Source of the DNA: Aphelenchoides besseyi
Taxonomy: Eukaryota > Nematoda > Chromadorea > Rhabditida > Aphelenchoididae
DNA: 64,000 bases
Direction: 5' to 3'
NCBI GenBank assembly: GCA_024699855.1
Contig: JAMPIQ010000001.1
Location: 2,046,001 to 2,110,000 of the forward strand
Shown in pieces: positions 1 to 13,708 of this stretch. The position numbers and the translations under genes were made by a program. The notes beneath the pieces were generated by a model, which was not told where the DNA came from, did not search any database, and saw only the letters and a program-made list of their open reading frames with translations. Numbering within the stretch: position 1 is the first letter of the stretch; each line of letters starts with the position of its first letter.

Positions 1-3000
1 CGGTTGATAAGTGGACAAGAAATTCGTCCGTTCCAACCAGAAGACCAACAGAATCAACAGACACACGCGCAATTTTGTATTTGATCTAAACGTTATGTTG
101 AGTTTTCAAAGATTGCCTTCAAGTGTTACTGCTTCAGAAGACAAACACTTCGAGATTCCGCCTGTTGGTTCGGAAATGCGCAGATTGGACTTGGAACAAG
201 TACGCAAATGTTCATAATGATGGCAAATATTGTACTTCTCAGGTAGTCGACGAACTTCATCCGGAAACAGTGAAAGCAAAAGAAAAGACTCAAAGAAATT
301 GACTGCAGTGAACAGCTAAAACATTGAAATATGAAGAGTAATAGACTTGAAACAAACATGATTGGGTTGTAAATTTCCACTCAATTCGCCAACAATGATT
401 TCAACCAACCACGCATATTCCATGATCTCCATCTTCCATGGTACTTCGATATCCGAATAGTAACCGTGTCCTCTGAATTGAAATCCCTCAAGTGTCAACC
501 ATCCGGCAGTCGATCGACCAAAAAGCGGCGGTAAAGAAGCATCGGAGACACGAATCAAACTTCTTTCGTTTGCATGAGGTGCAAAATAAACGACCGTTGG
601 TGCTAATTGAACTTGAACCAAAGCTTCGGAATGAATTTTAGATAACTCAACAGCAATCTGTTCGTTGAATACAATTGGACATGTTTCTGAAATCGAAGGT
701 CATGTTGAATAAACTTCTCGTTACCAGCTGTTTCATCATCGGATTTACTCGAGAAAATAAGACAATGAGCACGAACATTTTCGACTTGCATTCGCAGCTT
801 AACATCCATAGGACGAAACTGTTCCGGACGCTCAATTTTTGGCGACGTAAACTTCACAGTAACCGATCCATTAGACAGCGAGTTGACATCGGAGATCTGT
901 TTGAAAAAACTTGAAATAATAGGAAATTGAGCAGTTCAGGTACCTGATCGTAGTTTCCAAAATAATTGTCTTTCAAATCGAAGATCAAACGAACAATCAA
1001 ACCGGACAGCGCAATTTCCGATTCACTCATCTTGATTGTCGTTTCTAACCGGTCGGGTACCAACTGAGAGGGATAAGTTGCTTGTCTGGGTAGCCAATTC
1101 AACAAGCGATGGTCCGGCAAATCCGAAGTAACAAGTGGATAAACGGGATGATAAGTGTGATTGAGAGTGATGAAAATGCAATCAGTGCGCCAAATCTCCA
1201 CGAATCCCTGAATAGAAAGCGTTTACAGAACTTAAAAGACAAAACAACCTGTTCGGGCCCAGCAGATACGAACACTTCTGATGTTTGCATGAACTGTTTG
1301 TGCGATGCGCTCGCAGTCAACGCAGAGAAAATCGGTTCCAATGGACTCTGTGGTGGAATTCGAACACGAAGTGCCAATTGACTGAAGGCTTTGATGTCGT
1401 AATGAACATCAATGGTTTTTGATCCAAATTCCGTGAACGGTAATCCAAACGTAATTAACAGTTGGTTACCAACGATAGCAATTTGAGTGTTTTCAGCGAA
1501 TTCCGTTGTACTTAAATTGCCATCAATGAGTCTACAACAGAATCTCAAACCTTGTATCAATCCAATTCTTGTCGTTCAGTAAGAGTATAACCTCGAACTG
1601 ATCGATAATATTGATGTTAAAGTTCCAAGTATATGGAACAAAACCACATAGATCGGGACGATCATCAGCACCCCACTCATCAATCAAATCCTAAAATGCT
1701 CAAAAAGTTCATGAAATAGTTTGATTATCTCACCGTTAAGAAACGTTTGTGATCCCAGACAATATATGATTTAATACGATGAACTGAAAATGTTCTTTAC
1801 GATAATAAACAACAACACTCACATTGCAGTCCAAAATCCCAAACTTGATGAGCGTTGTAGGCACGAGGAAAGTGAACAGTCAACGAGAATTGTGCTAATT
1901 CACATTCAACTAAAAGAGCGATGACTGTTGAATGCATCTGGCAACTCACTGAATTCTCGGAATGGCAAAGTGGTTGTCATTTCAAGGAAGATGAAGGTGC
2001 CATTAGTTACCGACTTATAACCGTCTTCTGCACAAATCCACGGAATAGTAAACTAAAAAGAACTTAAATAAACTATTACTTCATTCTAACCTCAATTGAC
2101 GATCCTTGTTTAGCACGCGAATGAATTGCATTCAACTCATCACTTCGCATAAACCAGATGTCAATTGTTGCATCGTGCATAAAACTAATTCGTGTAGTGT
2201 GTTGAATCAGAATTCGTCGTTCACCAATTTTGGGCATTTCGTTGACCGGCACAACCGCATAATCGGATGGAAAAAAGAAACTGTAGAGAAGGTCTCGTTG
2301 CTTATCAGCAAATGGACCATAACTGATGATCGTATTCTTGTGTAGACGCCAAGTGGTCTCCCAAACAGGAATGTTTGTTTTGATCGTTTGGTGTCTTTCG
2401 TTTCTTACTAATCCTAAAGCAACAAGATCAATTCACAGTGAAACTCGTGTTTTTTACCCAAAATATCTTGTAAATAAAAAAATTGAATGTTTGCACTTTG
2501 TAGGATCGCAAACCCATCGCCCATAGTTCGAGGTGGATCCTGTCGAAGAAAATTGGAAGTAACGTAACCTGACTGTTTAACAAGCGAAATTCGGGCATTC
2601 TCCATGTTTCCAGTTACTCGAATCATATAACGATCTTCTGGATTCGAGGCCTCGCAAATGTAGATTTTGGCTAAAAGATTGAACGAATTCTCAGAAACAG
2701 TCATACAAACATACAGGAATAGTTCTCGAACGTGATGGCAAAAGCGTATGGCATTCGATGGTTTCCAGCGATCAGTCGACAAGACGAAACGTCAAAAACA
2801 ACGTTTCCAACTAGACGCCAAAACTTGTCCCACCACTCCTCAATATGTCGATCTTCAACTTTTTGGGCGAAATTTGTGAACGCATTTTGTTTCAATGTTG
2901 TTGCTGTTTCTTTCGTATTCGACGCAAAATAAGCTGCTGCTGAGCCTTGACGTTGCTTTGCAATCATTTGGTAGACATCCAAGCGATTGAAGACGTGCAT

Positions 3001-3543
3001 CTTCAAACCGTTCAAAGAGACATGCAGTCGAGAAGATGTCCTGAGAGAACACAAATGAAACTACAAGAAAGCAACTCACATCCCTTTGTTTTTATCCATT
3101 TCAACTTCGATTTTCTTCGGAACCGATCGCCAATACGAGAAAATGACCCAACCATCGTTTATTCGTATTGAGTAGTCATCGGTCATGTAAATAATGTCAC
3201 GGAACATTAGCTTTCCAGCGAGTAAACTGACGGAAAAGGAGCCGATGGAGAAATGTCGAAGTTGATTCTGGTCGCCCAACGTGTACGAAATCAAACGTTT
3301 AAGTAGAAAGCCAACGAGTAGTCCAGCAACTCGCGAAAAGAAGAACACCGAGAAAATGGCCCAGATAATAAACAGGAGCAAAGCCGCGAGAAGCAGAAAG
3401 AAGTTGATTCCCGGCTCATCTCCTTGCCATTCAGATTTGATGTCCGACTTCAACTTATCTCTGAAAACCCAACCGAACTCACTAACTAAAACAGATACTT
3501 ACAAGATGTCAATATCCAAAATCGAAGACTCGTTGGATGTCAT
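1..3543 (-). CDS. BLTP1: BLTP1 / tweek / lpd-3 type bridge-like lipid transfer protein, N-terminal part (runs off left edge)
   Basis: Multi-exon gene read leftwards and cut by the window edge. The first exon (ATG at 3543) joins by a small intron to an exon with a transmembrane segment (LLLAALLLFIIWAIFSVFFF). This is followed by the conserved start of the lipid-channel region (HFSIGSFSVSLLAGKLMFRD, then DYSIRINDGWVIF), which closely matches animal KIAA1109/BLTP1. Later exons keep family signatures: MHVFNRLDVYQ near 2990, PPRTMGDGFAILQ near 2520, VKFTSPKIERPEQF near 850 and EGFQFRGHGYYSDIEVPW near 470. Members of this family are several thousand residues long, ER-anchored, and form a groove that moves phospholipids between membranes at contact sites. 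Only roughly the first quarter or less is here. No break was seen. Identity is firm; internal exon borders are approximate. Confidence 0.9.
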
Positions 3544-3990
3544 CTCGAAACAACTACGAACTCCGAATAAATCACATTCTGCAAAGAGAGTCAGTTTTCT
3601 GGCCAACAACAAATCTTTTATGTATAGTCGGTGGTTTACAAAACAAAGTTGAATCAACATTTCGGACGTCTGTCAATCATAAAAAAGTTTGTTTACACGG
3701 CAATATAGACTAAAAGCCTCATTTCTCCTCTCAATTATGAGTCACGAAACTGAATGACAGTGTGAAAGTAAAACCATTTTAACGCATAATCATTGAATAA
3801 AAACCACAAATCTAATTGTCAACATAACGAAGTTTTAATCTATTGACCCACTAGTCACTACGCCAAATTCTCAGTGGCATCCGGAAATCGGTTACTACAA
3901 GAGCTTTAAATGAACTCATTCTCGTATAACGAAAAGCTTATAATCAATTCTTTATTTAGAATAACAACAAATAACCAGCGATCTATGCAT
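3544..3990. other. Intergenic gap between channel gene stop and BLTP1 start
   Basis: About 450 bases between two minus-strand genes. It should hold the BLTP1 5' UTR and promoter and the 3' UTR of the channel gene. I see no further gene or repeat in it. Confidence 0.4.
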
Positions 3991-5538
3991 TTAACTTTTG
4001 TTCTGTTGATAATACGGAAAAACAATGTTAATCATGAAATAAACGATATAACCAATGAAACCTAAGGTCGGGATTATAGAAATCAAAGATGAAAGACAAC
4101 AACAGTTGCATATCGTATAAGTCGGATGGATACCCAGTTGAGCGTAGTAGGGAGTATCCATGTGAATCCAACGTTGTGTGGTCTTTTCGAGTTCGTCAGA
4201 ATTTCTCTAAAGCTCAAAAACTTAAACATGAAACATCGGAAATCTTTCGTACAATAACCATTCGACGTTGGTTAACTCGTTTTGCCCATGCTCCAGATAT
4301 GATAACACAAAAGCAGTTCAAGAAGACCGTCGAAGTCAGAGCCAAGCACCAGATGTCAATTGCTTTGAGGAAACCAGTTTGCGGTGTTTTATATTGATTA
4401 ACAGTAACCTTTAAACAGACTGTCTTTTGCGTAATCTCTTGGCTATCTTACCACAATGACTATTCCGATTAAACTCGCGATATTCGCATACAAACGCAAT
4501 CGATCTTCAGCAGCATAGAAACAAAGCGAAAAGAACGACATCAAAACAAATCCCAGTGTTGGTAGAAACAGTGTAATGACGAATTGGTTTATTGATCGAC
4601 GTATTAGAACCTGAAACGCTCGAGCTTCCGGAAGCCGAGTTCCGACTAATTTCCATTCTGTGACACCTTTTTGAACAGACTGTGAAGTTTCAAGTCCCAA
4701 CAATCTCGACCAAACAGCACGACCGTCATCTTAATTTGAAGTTCGATTTATACAACAAGAAGTTGATTACCATTGTTGAAATAAAAAGTGCAATTTCGAT
4801 ATTCGAAAGGAAAATTACGAAGATCGGTTTCTGCTTGAACGAGAACTTGAACTCTGCAGCAGGATTAGAAATCGTGCGTATCTTTAAAACTAACCGTTGA
4901 ACGTATTCAACAATTCCATTGGAGAAAACGTTTATAACCGACTTCCCTGTGGGTAGAACAGAAAGTGCATTCTCGATTACAAGTGATGGGTTCCACACAT
5001 AATCCACTAAAAGCAACTACGATCACTTGTTTATTAGCTTGTGTTTTACTCGATCGTAATCGAACAGAACTCGGAGTTTCGCGAATATGTTCATAATTCA
5101 ACTTCTCTTCCAACCACTTTTGTGTTATGGAGATTTGAAAATTACACTTAAACATCAACTCGATTATCAAGTTCATCACTCGAACTTGCCAGATCTTCGT
5201 TTGCTTCAAGTATTCGCTCAACAAACAACGAAACACCAACACTTATGTTCACCGATGGATCTGCAATTGTATTCGACTTTGTTTTTACGTTTCTCATTTT
5301 CTAACCCGGAAATCGATAGTTCTTTAGAAGCTGTTCAATGATCTGCCTATCGGATAGTGGCGAGTTGCCAAAATCGTTTTGTCTGCAAACAAAATTCGAA
5401 GTCAAATCGGACGTATACTTACGCTCGTAGTTGTCGCTTGAATGACGAAGAAGAATGCGATGCAAATGACCACAATGAACAATTAGCCATCCATAGAATC
5501 CACAAGAAACAGAAGCCAATTGGTCGAATTGTGTGCAT
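3991..5538 (-). CDS. Cys-loop (pentameric) ligand-gated ion channel subunit, divergent
   Basis: Starts at 5538 with a signal peptide (MHTIRPIGFCFLWILWMA). The ligand-binding domain follows: LSDRQIIEQLLKNYRFPDP and VNISVGVSLF (beta-1 strand), QKWLEEKL (the W-x-D-x-x-L region), WNPSLVIENA, FSNGIVEYVQR, then TDLRNFPFEYRNC, which is the second half of the Cys loop. M1-M2 lie near 4620-4450 (FVITLFLPTLGFVLMSFF), M3 near 4370-4290 (FLKAIDIWCLAL) and M4 at the end (LGFIGYIVYFMINIVF, stop at 3991). Introns are about 40 nt. The first cysteine of the loop appears replaced by alanine. One exon junction near 5180-5160 does not resolve cleanly. The subfamily (acetylcholine, GABA or an orphan LGC type) cannot be assigned; the M2 region is atypical. 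Confidence 0.85.
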
Positions 5539-6923
5539 TTTTGAACTCGAATGTTCGAACCGAAAGCGAGAGTTGAAAGGCGAAACGGGGTGGATTCTAA
5601 TTTTATCCAGATAGTCACAAAGTCGGAATTCAGTTGGTTGTTGGCACCGAATTTTTTATGCTTCAAAACCCGACTCGCTTCCACGGTCCAGTGTCATCCT
5701 CTTCGAACGAAATTTCGGTCTGCAAGTCGATTTTTTTGTGTTTTTGTCTTCTAACCGAAATTGAAAACGACCCAGAAGTCAAAAACAAAAACGAAGCGGT
5801 CAAAAACCCTCCGAAGATGTTTGTCGAGAGTAGAAATTGACTGCGACGGGAATTTCAACTCAATGACCACCAACAACGTGCGTTTGTTGGTTAACGCTCA
5901 AAATAAAAGACGCAACTCATCATCGACATTTAAAAGGGCGTGAAGGAAACTGCGGCTAATTTTTCTGCTGACAATTACAAACGACCCATCAGTTGCAAAA
6001 AAGACTTTTCCGGACCTTTCAAACTTCTCCTTCGGGACTATTGAGCCAATAAAACCTGAGAGAGAAGGTTTCCATTTAAGCAACTTGTGGGCGCATCGTA
6101 AAGTTGATAAACAGAAAGCTTCAAATCTCGTATTCGACCCGTTTTATGTGATCAATCTTGTCAACTTCGCGACACTTACAGTAAACTCAAATAAACCGAA
6201 ACCCTCGGGACAAACGCGACGAGTTGACTGCCGAGGTTTTTTGTTTCAAGAACCAAACCGGAACGAGCCGTTTGAATGGATTTCGTGTTGACGGCAATTC
6301 TTTTGGACAAAAACGCGATTTACACCTGTGAGAGAATATGCGCAGTGATGAAAAATTCATGGAGATAAGCAAAACCGTACAACGCTCTTCGGAGAACACG
6401 AAATGAACCATCGACTACTCATCAGCACCTCTGCAATTAATCGATCCAACACTCACTATTTCGAGCATTGACGCCTCCGCATCTTCTGTCAATTTGAATT
6501 GCTGTGACCTTTTCGCTTCGAATTCGCCATTACAAATTGAGTCGGAGGGGAAAGGAAATCTCCGATTTTTACGAACTTCAATCGGGCATTCGATTTGTGG
6601 ATCGAAAAAACGAGTCGATTAAATTGAGCGTGTCCGAAAGAACAACTCTCTTACAACAAAATTGTTTTGTAATTTGATTATAATGTAAATGGGTCTACAC
6701 TGTGTTCTATAGAACTTAATTTCTCTTCACCTGAACTCACAAACTCACTTGTTTCGGTCAAACATTTGCGAAGACACATTCGAGAAACGGAAGGAAGTAC
6801 ACGCGGTTTGGGATAAATCGTGTCAAATGGACGACGAAAAGTCACAGAACGTTAACTGAATAGCTATTCCGGTTTTCGGCCTTCAACTTCGCATTTTGCT
6901 ATCATGTAAATGGTTGCAGAGTA
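5539..6923. promoter_or_regulatory. Divergent intergenic region between channel (-) and LRR gene (+)
   Basis: About 1.4 kb separating two genes transcribed away from each other, so it must hold both promoters. No coding exon, tRNA or repeat is evident. Short open frames here lack family motifs or good splice context. Confidence 0.4.
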
Positions 6924-9286
6924 ATGTTGAAAATGGAGCTTGTTTTGTTTATAATTGTATTCTTGAGTTCTCATGTATACGGTCTTCAAAATGATTCGAC
7001 TATTGAAACATCAAATCAAACCGATACATCTTGTCAAGCACTTCATTCTCGAGCTCCTGGTCTGAATTTGGTAAGTAGATGGCAAAAACAACGATTGAAT
7101 GTTGCTATAGGTTTGTTGCAACAAACTCTACGGCCTGAGTCCTGATTGCCAATTTCGTCAGCTATGCAATTTGGATCGATGTTCGTGCACATTGACGATT
7201 ATGCCCGAGTTTACTTGTAAATATCAAACAAAGATCAATAGCTCGATCATATGGGAAGATCACAAGCCGCCATCCGTCGATTCATTGTTATGTCTTGTGA
7301 ACATGCCGAATCCAACAGCCGACTACTCAATTTTAATACAAAAATGGTCACAAAAGTAAGCATCGTATAGCTTAAAAGAAATGCAGACTTTTTATTGACT
7401 TTTGAAACTGATTACACACATTATAACACAATTCATTTAGTTACTCCATGCTGCTCTTGATGAACTTACAAAAACATAACGTCGTTGCATTGGACATCGA
7501 TTTGGGTGCTCCAATTGATTCGGTGAATTTGGCCAATCTCGACGTTATGCTTCCGAATCTTGAACGTCTGATCATACGAGCAAATCCGATGCAACGCGGA
7601 CTGTTGATTGATAGCAATTTCCTCAGTCGTTTTCCCAAATTGAAGTTCCTCAAGCTGACAAACGTGGATTTCAAGTTCCCAGAAACGGTAACCACCACAA
7701 AGTTTAGAGTTATTCTTGTCATATAGAAAGCGGACTGGACACCTACAGTCGAAAAGATTCAAATCGATTCGAGCAGTTTACGATCATTACCACGTTGGCT
7801 ATCTTCTTGCAATCGATTGACAAATTTGATGTTGCGAAACACTTTGGTCGACTCAATAATGACCATAAGTCAAATGCCATCGTTGGTCTTCGTTTACGTC
7901 GATTCAAATCAGTTCAACGATTTGGAAAAAGTTTCGTTTTCTAGTCAATACATCGAAGTTCTCGATTTGTCAAACAACAAAGTCGGAACTTTTCTTCACA
8001 ATAATTTAGATTTTCAAGTTTAGATAGCCAATTTCTCTACTCATACGTTTGCTCAATTGAAATCTCTACGTTTTCTCGACCTCAATTCGAATCTAATCTC
8101 TGCTCTTCCTCTGCGTGGATTCGTTGGAAACGGCCAATTAAAGTATCTTTATCTGAACAAAATGAAGTTGGAAGATCTTGGACCCGAACATTTCGCCGGA
8201 TTACATACATTGAAGTTACTATCTCTGTCGGAGAATCCAATTCAAAACATTGATCCGTTTGCATTCCTACCGATACGAATGATTCGTACATTGGAAATGA
8301 ACGACTGCAACTTGACGTCTATTCCATTGGCCGTAACACAATGTTGTCTGTTGAATAGGTTTGATTTAAAGTTCAATCGACTGTCTAAACTTCATTTCAG
8401 TCTTTCGTTAAGTGGTAATCTTTTTTACGAACGGAACTCAATGTCAATTGAGATTCTGGCGCTCATTTCACACGTTGAGAATTTGAATTTTGGCCGCAAT
8501 CCACTCATTCAGTTGCCCTATGGACTTTTTCTGTTGGAACGCACAAAACATGATCTGATGAAGAATTTAGTCGATACTTTGACTCAACTTCCCGTCTTTC
8601 ATTACGAACCATGTACTCCTTACATGTGGTTTATTCACTTGAAAGAAAGGTAATCGAGCAACTAATAACAAGCTAACAAGTTTCTTGTTTCAGTCCACCG
8701 AACGTACGTAAACGTGTTGCTTTATGGAACTCAAATCGCATGAAATTGGAGAAACTGTCTCATGTATAAGTATCGATAGATCTCAAGTGTTCAAATCAAA
8801 TTTCAGTGTCAACAACTGTACGAATCGATTATGGGATCCTTGGTTATGTATCGGTCGGTTACAGCGAATTCTAAAAGAATACAAGTCGTTTTTAGTGGTT
8901 TGAAAGAACAGTCCGGATGTGAAATGACCAGAAAGTATCGTTCTATTCGTTCGCATTGTAAACCCCAATCACCAAACTCATCGCTTCGACGCATTTCAAC
9001 CAAAAACTGCACTGCCAACAATCCAACAGCAATTTCGCTCAATCAGATTCGAATTGACCACGTAACACGAATAATCACTTTGTGTTCATTGGGTCTGAAC
9101 TTGATTTTCTTGATGATCGTTGTTGTTCGTCTTCTGATTTCCATTTCATCATTTTCGAACAAAACTAACAATTCCGTCGACATTTCATTGCCCATCGAAA
9201 ACAAACGCCGATCCACTGCGCCGTCAGCTGATTACGAAGAAACTCGACGTGCTTTGTTACAAGCATTCGAATTGAGTCGTCAATAA
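6924..9286 (+). CDS. Leucine-rich-repeat single-pass membrane protein
   Basis: Begins with a clear signal peptide ([20 protein letters not shown]). A cysteine-rich N-terminal cap follows ([13 protein letters not shown], then [10 protein letters not shown]) after a small intron at about 7070-7111. From 7440 to about 8650 there are LRRs with the LxxLxLxxN pattern, for example [29 protein letters not shown] and [12 protein letters not shown] membrane helix near 9080-9150 ([20 protein letters not shown]) is followed by a short cytoplasmic tail ending at TAA 9286. It is probably a cell-surface adhesion or recognition receptor, though the ligand is unknown. Introns are typical of the window. It converges with PDE1, the stop codons being about 190 bp apart. 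It resembles many extracellular LRR proteins but I cannot match it to one named orthologue. Confidence 0.8.
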
Positions 9287-9479
9287 TCGTTTTGTACTCA
9301 ACTATACACCTTTTATTTGTGCCAATAAAACTTAGAATTCGAATCTGACAATCAAAACAAAAGATAAATATTCTGAAGTGTAATCAATCCTTATCACCGG
9401 AACTTTTACTGTCAGCGTTCTCTTCTGAAAACCCTGCTTATGATTCTTCACGTCTGTTCGTTTACCTGCTGCAGCCTGA

Positions 9480-12400
9480 TTACGCCATTGTATCTTGTTT
9501 TCTAAACACACACGATTTAACAGTGTTTTAACAAACAAACTTACGAGCTAAGTGATTGGTCCAAGGATTCGGAATCTCCAATCGACCGAAGTAGTTGATC
9601 GGTATTTTGCGGATCGAATTGTTTCCAGTTGGACTTTTCCTGAAACTTTGTGTTCAACTTCTGTTCTTTGAAAAGAACTTACAAATCAGGAACAGGACTC
9701 AACGACGCACCGCTAACGGAACCATCACGACCGTCGTTGTTGCTGCCGGGCGGGAAGAGAGTATCGGAAGCCGGAAGTGAGACTAATGGTTCAACCATCT
9801 AAACAGATTCGTTAACCAGCGGATTGCAGTTTTCGTTTACTTTTGTGAGCATTTCGCCACAAACAATCATTGTTGGTTCGACAATGAAATCAATGAAACC
9901 TAGAATAGATCGAGTATAATTATTCAAAGATAAGCGTACCGATTTGACTGTCAGCAACATGAACGCTACTTCGATCGCACAATGGAGAATACGGTAGGCC
10001 CATTGAGGCTTCCAAATCTCCTTGTCGGAAAAACTAAAAGCGACATTTTGATACAATGATTATATTTGCTCTACGTACTTCTTCCAGTACTCCCTCAGTC
10101 CATTTGGAGTGCAATTCCCAAGGCTTAGAAGCATGAGAACTTAAAATAAATACAATTAGTGTTGTAAGAAACGTCTGAAACTTTTACATATCACACGCGT
10201 GAACAATTAGGCATAGGGCTTTCATCTTAAACAAAGATTATTACGATATTAGTAGCATAATATTGTTCACCTTATCGATTCCTTCCGGTAATGAAAGCAT
10301 GTTCTTCATTGTTTTAATTTGAACGAAATGAGTTGACATGTCAGTTGCTGTAATCAATTGATTAACTCATCAATTAGCCGTTTCTTACCCAAAACAATCT
10401 CCACCACACTGTTTCTCAACTCACTGAAACAAAATCGTTTGAGTTCAGGATCCATTCTCTCGTCCCTTACCGAAACTCATCTCGAGTCAAACGTTCGAAG
10501 ATGTTTTTGTCTTCTTCTTTTAACAGCCGGAAACATGCACTCACGTGATGATTTTCGAGGACACTTCTGTCGTTGTAAAGTAGTGCATATTGTGATCTGA
10601 AAGTTAATATATCCGATTGTTCATTCGAATGATAGGCCTCAGAACATACCCGGATTGAATGTGAAAATTGTTCGTATGTCCGGTGTGCTCGTAATCATGA
10701 ATCATTGCACCGAACAAAACGGAAAGCATCTCCAAGTCAGATAGCGATGACTAAAAGCCGATCGAATTAGACTTCAGATACATAGAATTCATTTTCATAA
10801 TAACCAAAACCGAACGTGTTTCTTTTTCTTCATTAATTCGCAACGTCATTCGGCCAGCAATTAATCGCACTACTTAGCAGAAAAGAATGACGATTTACGA
10901 CATAAAGCTCCCTCAAATCCGCTCATTCGATGAAGACGGAAATGCGCGTTTTTGTTGCTACTGATGGCCATCTTATGGATTGGAAAATTTTTAGGCTAAT
11001 AACACAGTTCTTTACTTAATCAAAACGCCGCATTGTCGTCTTGTAAGCCTTACCGCAAGCCCAGTTTGTGATAACATGTAATGCGCAGTCTGTGTAACAT
11101 CTGCAGCATGGCGTACGTCGTGGTAACTATTACTGTAAAAAAGGATTAGTAAACCGTAAGCAATAGCTTTAAAAGCTTACTTGTGTCTACTGTATCCCGC
11201 TTCCAAAGCCAAAAGATAGTTTTCGAGAATCTGATAGTTAATCTAAAATCGACTATTATGCCTTATGATTGCTTATGAACGAACTTTAAAACGTTCCAAG
11301 AAACCGTAACGATTGAACAACTCGAACCCAACGTATTTCAGCGCATGGCCGTCCGTCAGTTCGTTAAGTTCGAAACAATTGAAATTCCAATTGTTTATAT
11401 TCTGAAAGCCGCTCACGATTAACGTGTATTTCAAAGTTTACCTACTCTTAAGTATTCTTGATATTCTCTTGGAATGGGGGCAAGTACGGTTTGTGTTCGG
11501 CGATAGATTCTAAACGAACATAAAAGTGAATAGCATCAGATGTGGAAATTAGTGTTCAATGAATGCAATTACTTACTTTTCAAAGAAGATTCCCGTTCGA
11601 ATTGCGTTGGCTACCGATTTAAACTTCGGTTTTGTGCGTCTCGTTTGAACGGTTTGACGTGTGAATGTAGCGGCCAACCATTCTCGAACCTCATCGGGCA
11701 CCGTATCGGGAGTAACTTCGGCTAAGTCATCGTCTTCATCACATATTCTTCTGAAATGTCTTCTCATAGATTACGCATTTCAATTCGAACGTACCGAGTC
11801 TCATCCATGTACGCGGTTTCCAGTACAAGAGCAGCATATTCGATGTTACGTTTGAGATCTTCTAATGGCAACTGTCCACTGTTTAGTTGATGTAGAATGT
11901 ATCGAAGCCTGAAAAAGAAATCTCAATGACGTGTATTTGAAATGAATTAGATGTTAATTTCACAACCTGCAAGCATGTTTCCGAAGGACTAGCTGATAAA
12001 ACGAATAAGTGTCCGCAAGTATCATCATTTAAGACGCGAGGATCAATCGGTAAACGTTTCGCACACACAAATTACGATGAGCAAATTAACAGTCGAATGT
12101 TGGAAATTGCGACTGGAAGGTGTGCGACGGAAAGCGACCAAAATGGGAATCCGAAAAGCCGGTGAAACGATAATGTCTTCCTTTATTTTCAAGGTCCGTC
12201 TTTTTATCCCCTTGGCAGTCGTCGAGTTCCCGTCTATGGGACTCATTTGCGCGTCCGGAGTGCCAAATTAAAATCCGCTTTATGGATTTGTCGCTCTACT
12301 GATTCATTAGATAAAAGTTCATAACATCACTGATTGTCTGAACAATTCGATTTAGCGCATTAATTACTCTCAAATGACGATCAAACCGTCAATTTGAGCA

Positions 12401-12786
12401 CAGTACTAATTAGATAAAGGTGAGACTGTTGGATATGAACTCGTTTGTTTTTACACTCACCGTTCGACTAGTTCGTAGCATTGACCTCGTTTTGACTCGT
12501 AGCCTCGAACGAACTCCGAGACTGATCGGCCGAACTTCGGTCGAACTTCCCTCGCGTTAACAACCTCGCCGCTCGGTCCCGCATCTTCATCGATGGAAAT
12601 CTCGCCGGGCGCAATTTCCTCTTCACCCCATTGGCGCAAACTGCGCAGTCGAGAAACAAAGTCCGTAAACGACGTCGTGACTCTCGTGTGGACGTTGATT
12701 CTCACAACCGTCTTTCTAGAATTCAACAAGAAAAATGAAATCGCGTTCGCTGATGAACGTGAAGATCGAACTCCCACACACGTCAC
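9480..12786 (-). CDS. Calmodulin-dependent 3',5'-cyclic nucleotide phosphodiesterase (PDE1 family)
   Basis: Hydrolyses cAMP/cGMP. The PDE1-specific N-terminal region is clear: EDLKRNIEYAALVLETAYMD near 11850, then VPDEVREWLAATFTRQ and KPKFKSVANAIRTGIFFEK near 11700-11580. Catalytic-domain landmarks follow: YHDVRHAADVTQTAHYML near 11110 (general-acid histidine and first metal ligand), then the metal-binding IHDYEHTGHTNNF near 10700-10650, and GFIDFIVEP near 9890. A low-complexity serine-rich tail ends in a stop at 9480. About a dozen small introns interrupt it. The start is uncertain: the exon ending at 12457 is open back to an ATG at 12786, but an upstream exon at 13709-13915 splices in phase to an acceptor near 12720, so the true N-terminus may lie farther upstream. 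Confidence 0.88.
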
Positions 12787-13708
12787 GATCCCTTCATCTT
12801 CGATCTTTCATACAATTTGACGTCTGCGGATGAGAGAGCGAACAGCTGTCCCGGTACAACGTTTCGAAACGTGAAATCCAAATGCTCACACGGAAACAAC
12901 AAGTTCGATTTTGCGTTTAACGAACAGCTGCGTGTTTTTGGAGCGCGAAAGGACGCTTCGTATTCTCTTGTTCCATCTCTTGGATTCCGTCTCAACAGTC
13001 GTAAAATTCCCAAAAAACACTGCCGAAATCTACGAGACCACAATTCGCACGCATCTGCGTCTTGCAATTCCCCTCGAATTACTTTCGTTCGTTGCGAATC
13101 AACCAAAAACGAATCGTTGGCGTCAATCAGAATCGAAAAGCAATTCGTTTTGGCGACAATCCTGTCAACATCGAAACGACAATTCGCATCAAAACGTCAA
13201 TAGTTTTTGTCAAAAGCATCAAAAAGCGAAGTGAATTAAAAAATGCACGTCGTTGTTTCATCTCAACGACTCCGATGAAAATTAACATTCTGAATTGGCC
13301 GACCGGATTCCATTTCGCGCGCACGTTTGCTTATCGCCTTCAAACACAAAGTCATCGCACACAATTAAAAAGAACAGAAGGCACGTTTCTAGGCTCTTCT
13401 GGTGGTGAAAGCAACGGCAAAGAAACGACTTCTATCGACTATTTAGCCTGGAGGCATAAACGAGTTGATTGCGCTCCGGGGAGAATGCCACCCGCTTCTG
13501 CGGTTTGTTTCCTCACACAGTTGATCTTCGTGTTATGATCTTCAAAGCCGACCTGTCAGCTTACAATACTAATTAATGGACGAGAAAGAATCTTCGAGCC
13601 CAATAAAAGGATTATCGTTGACTAAGTGGTCATATTAAGCGGACATAAATTACCGTACTCTCGGACGCTAGTCGCTTTGAATCTTATCGATAATTGAAAT
13701 TAACCTAC

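Noticed and set aside
12817..13538. Several plus-strand open frames of 107-158 codons
   Set aside because: They lie in the proposed long PDE1 intron, overlap each other in different frames and show no protein-like features.
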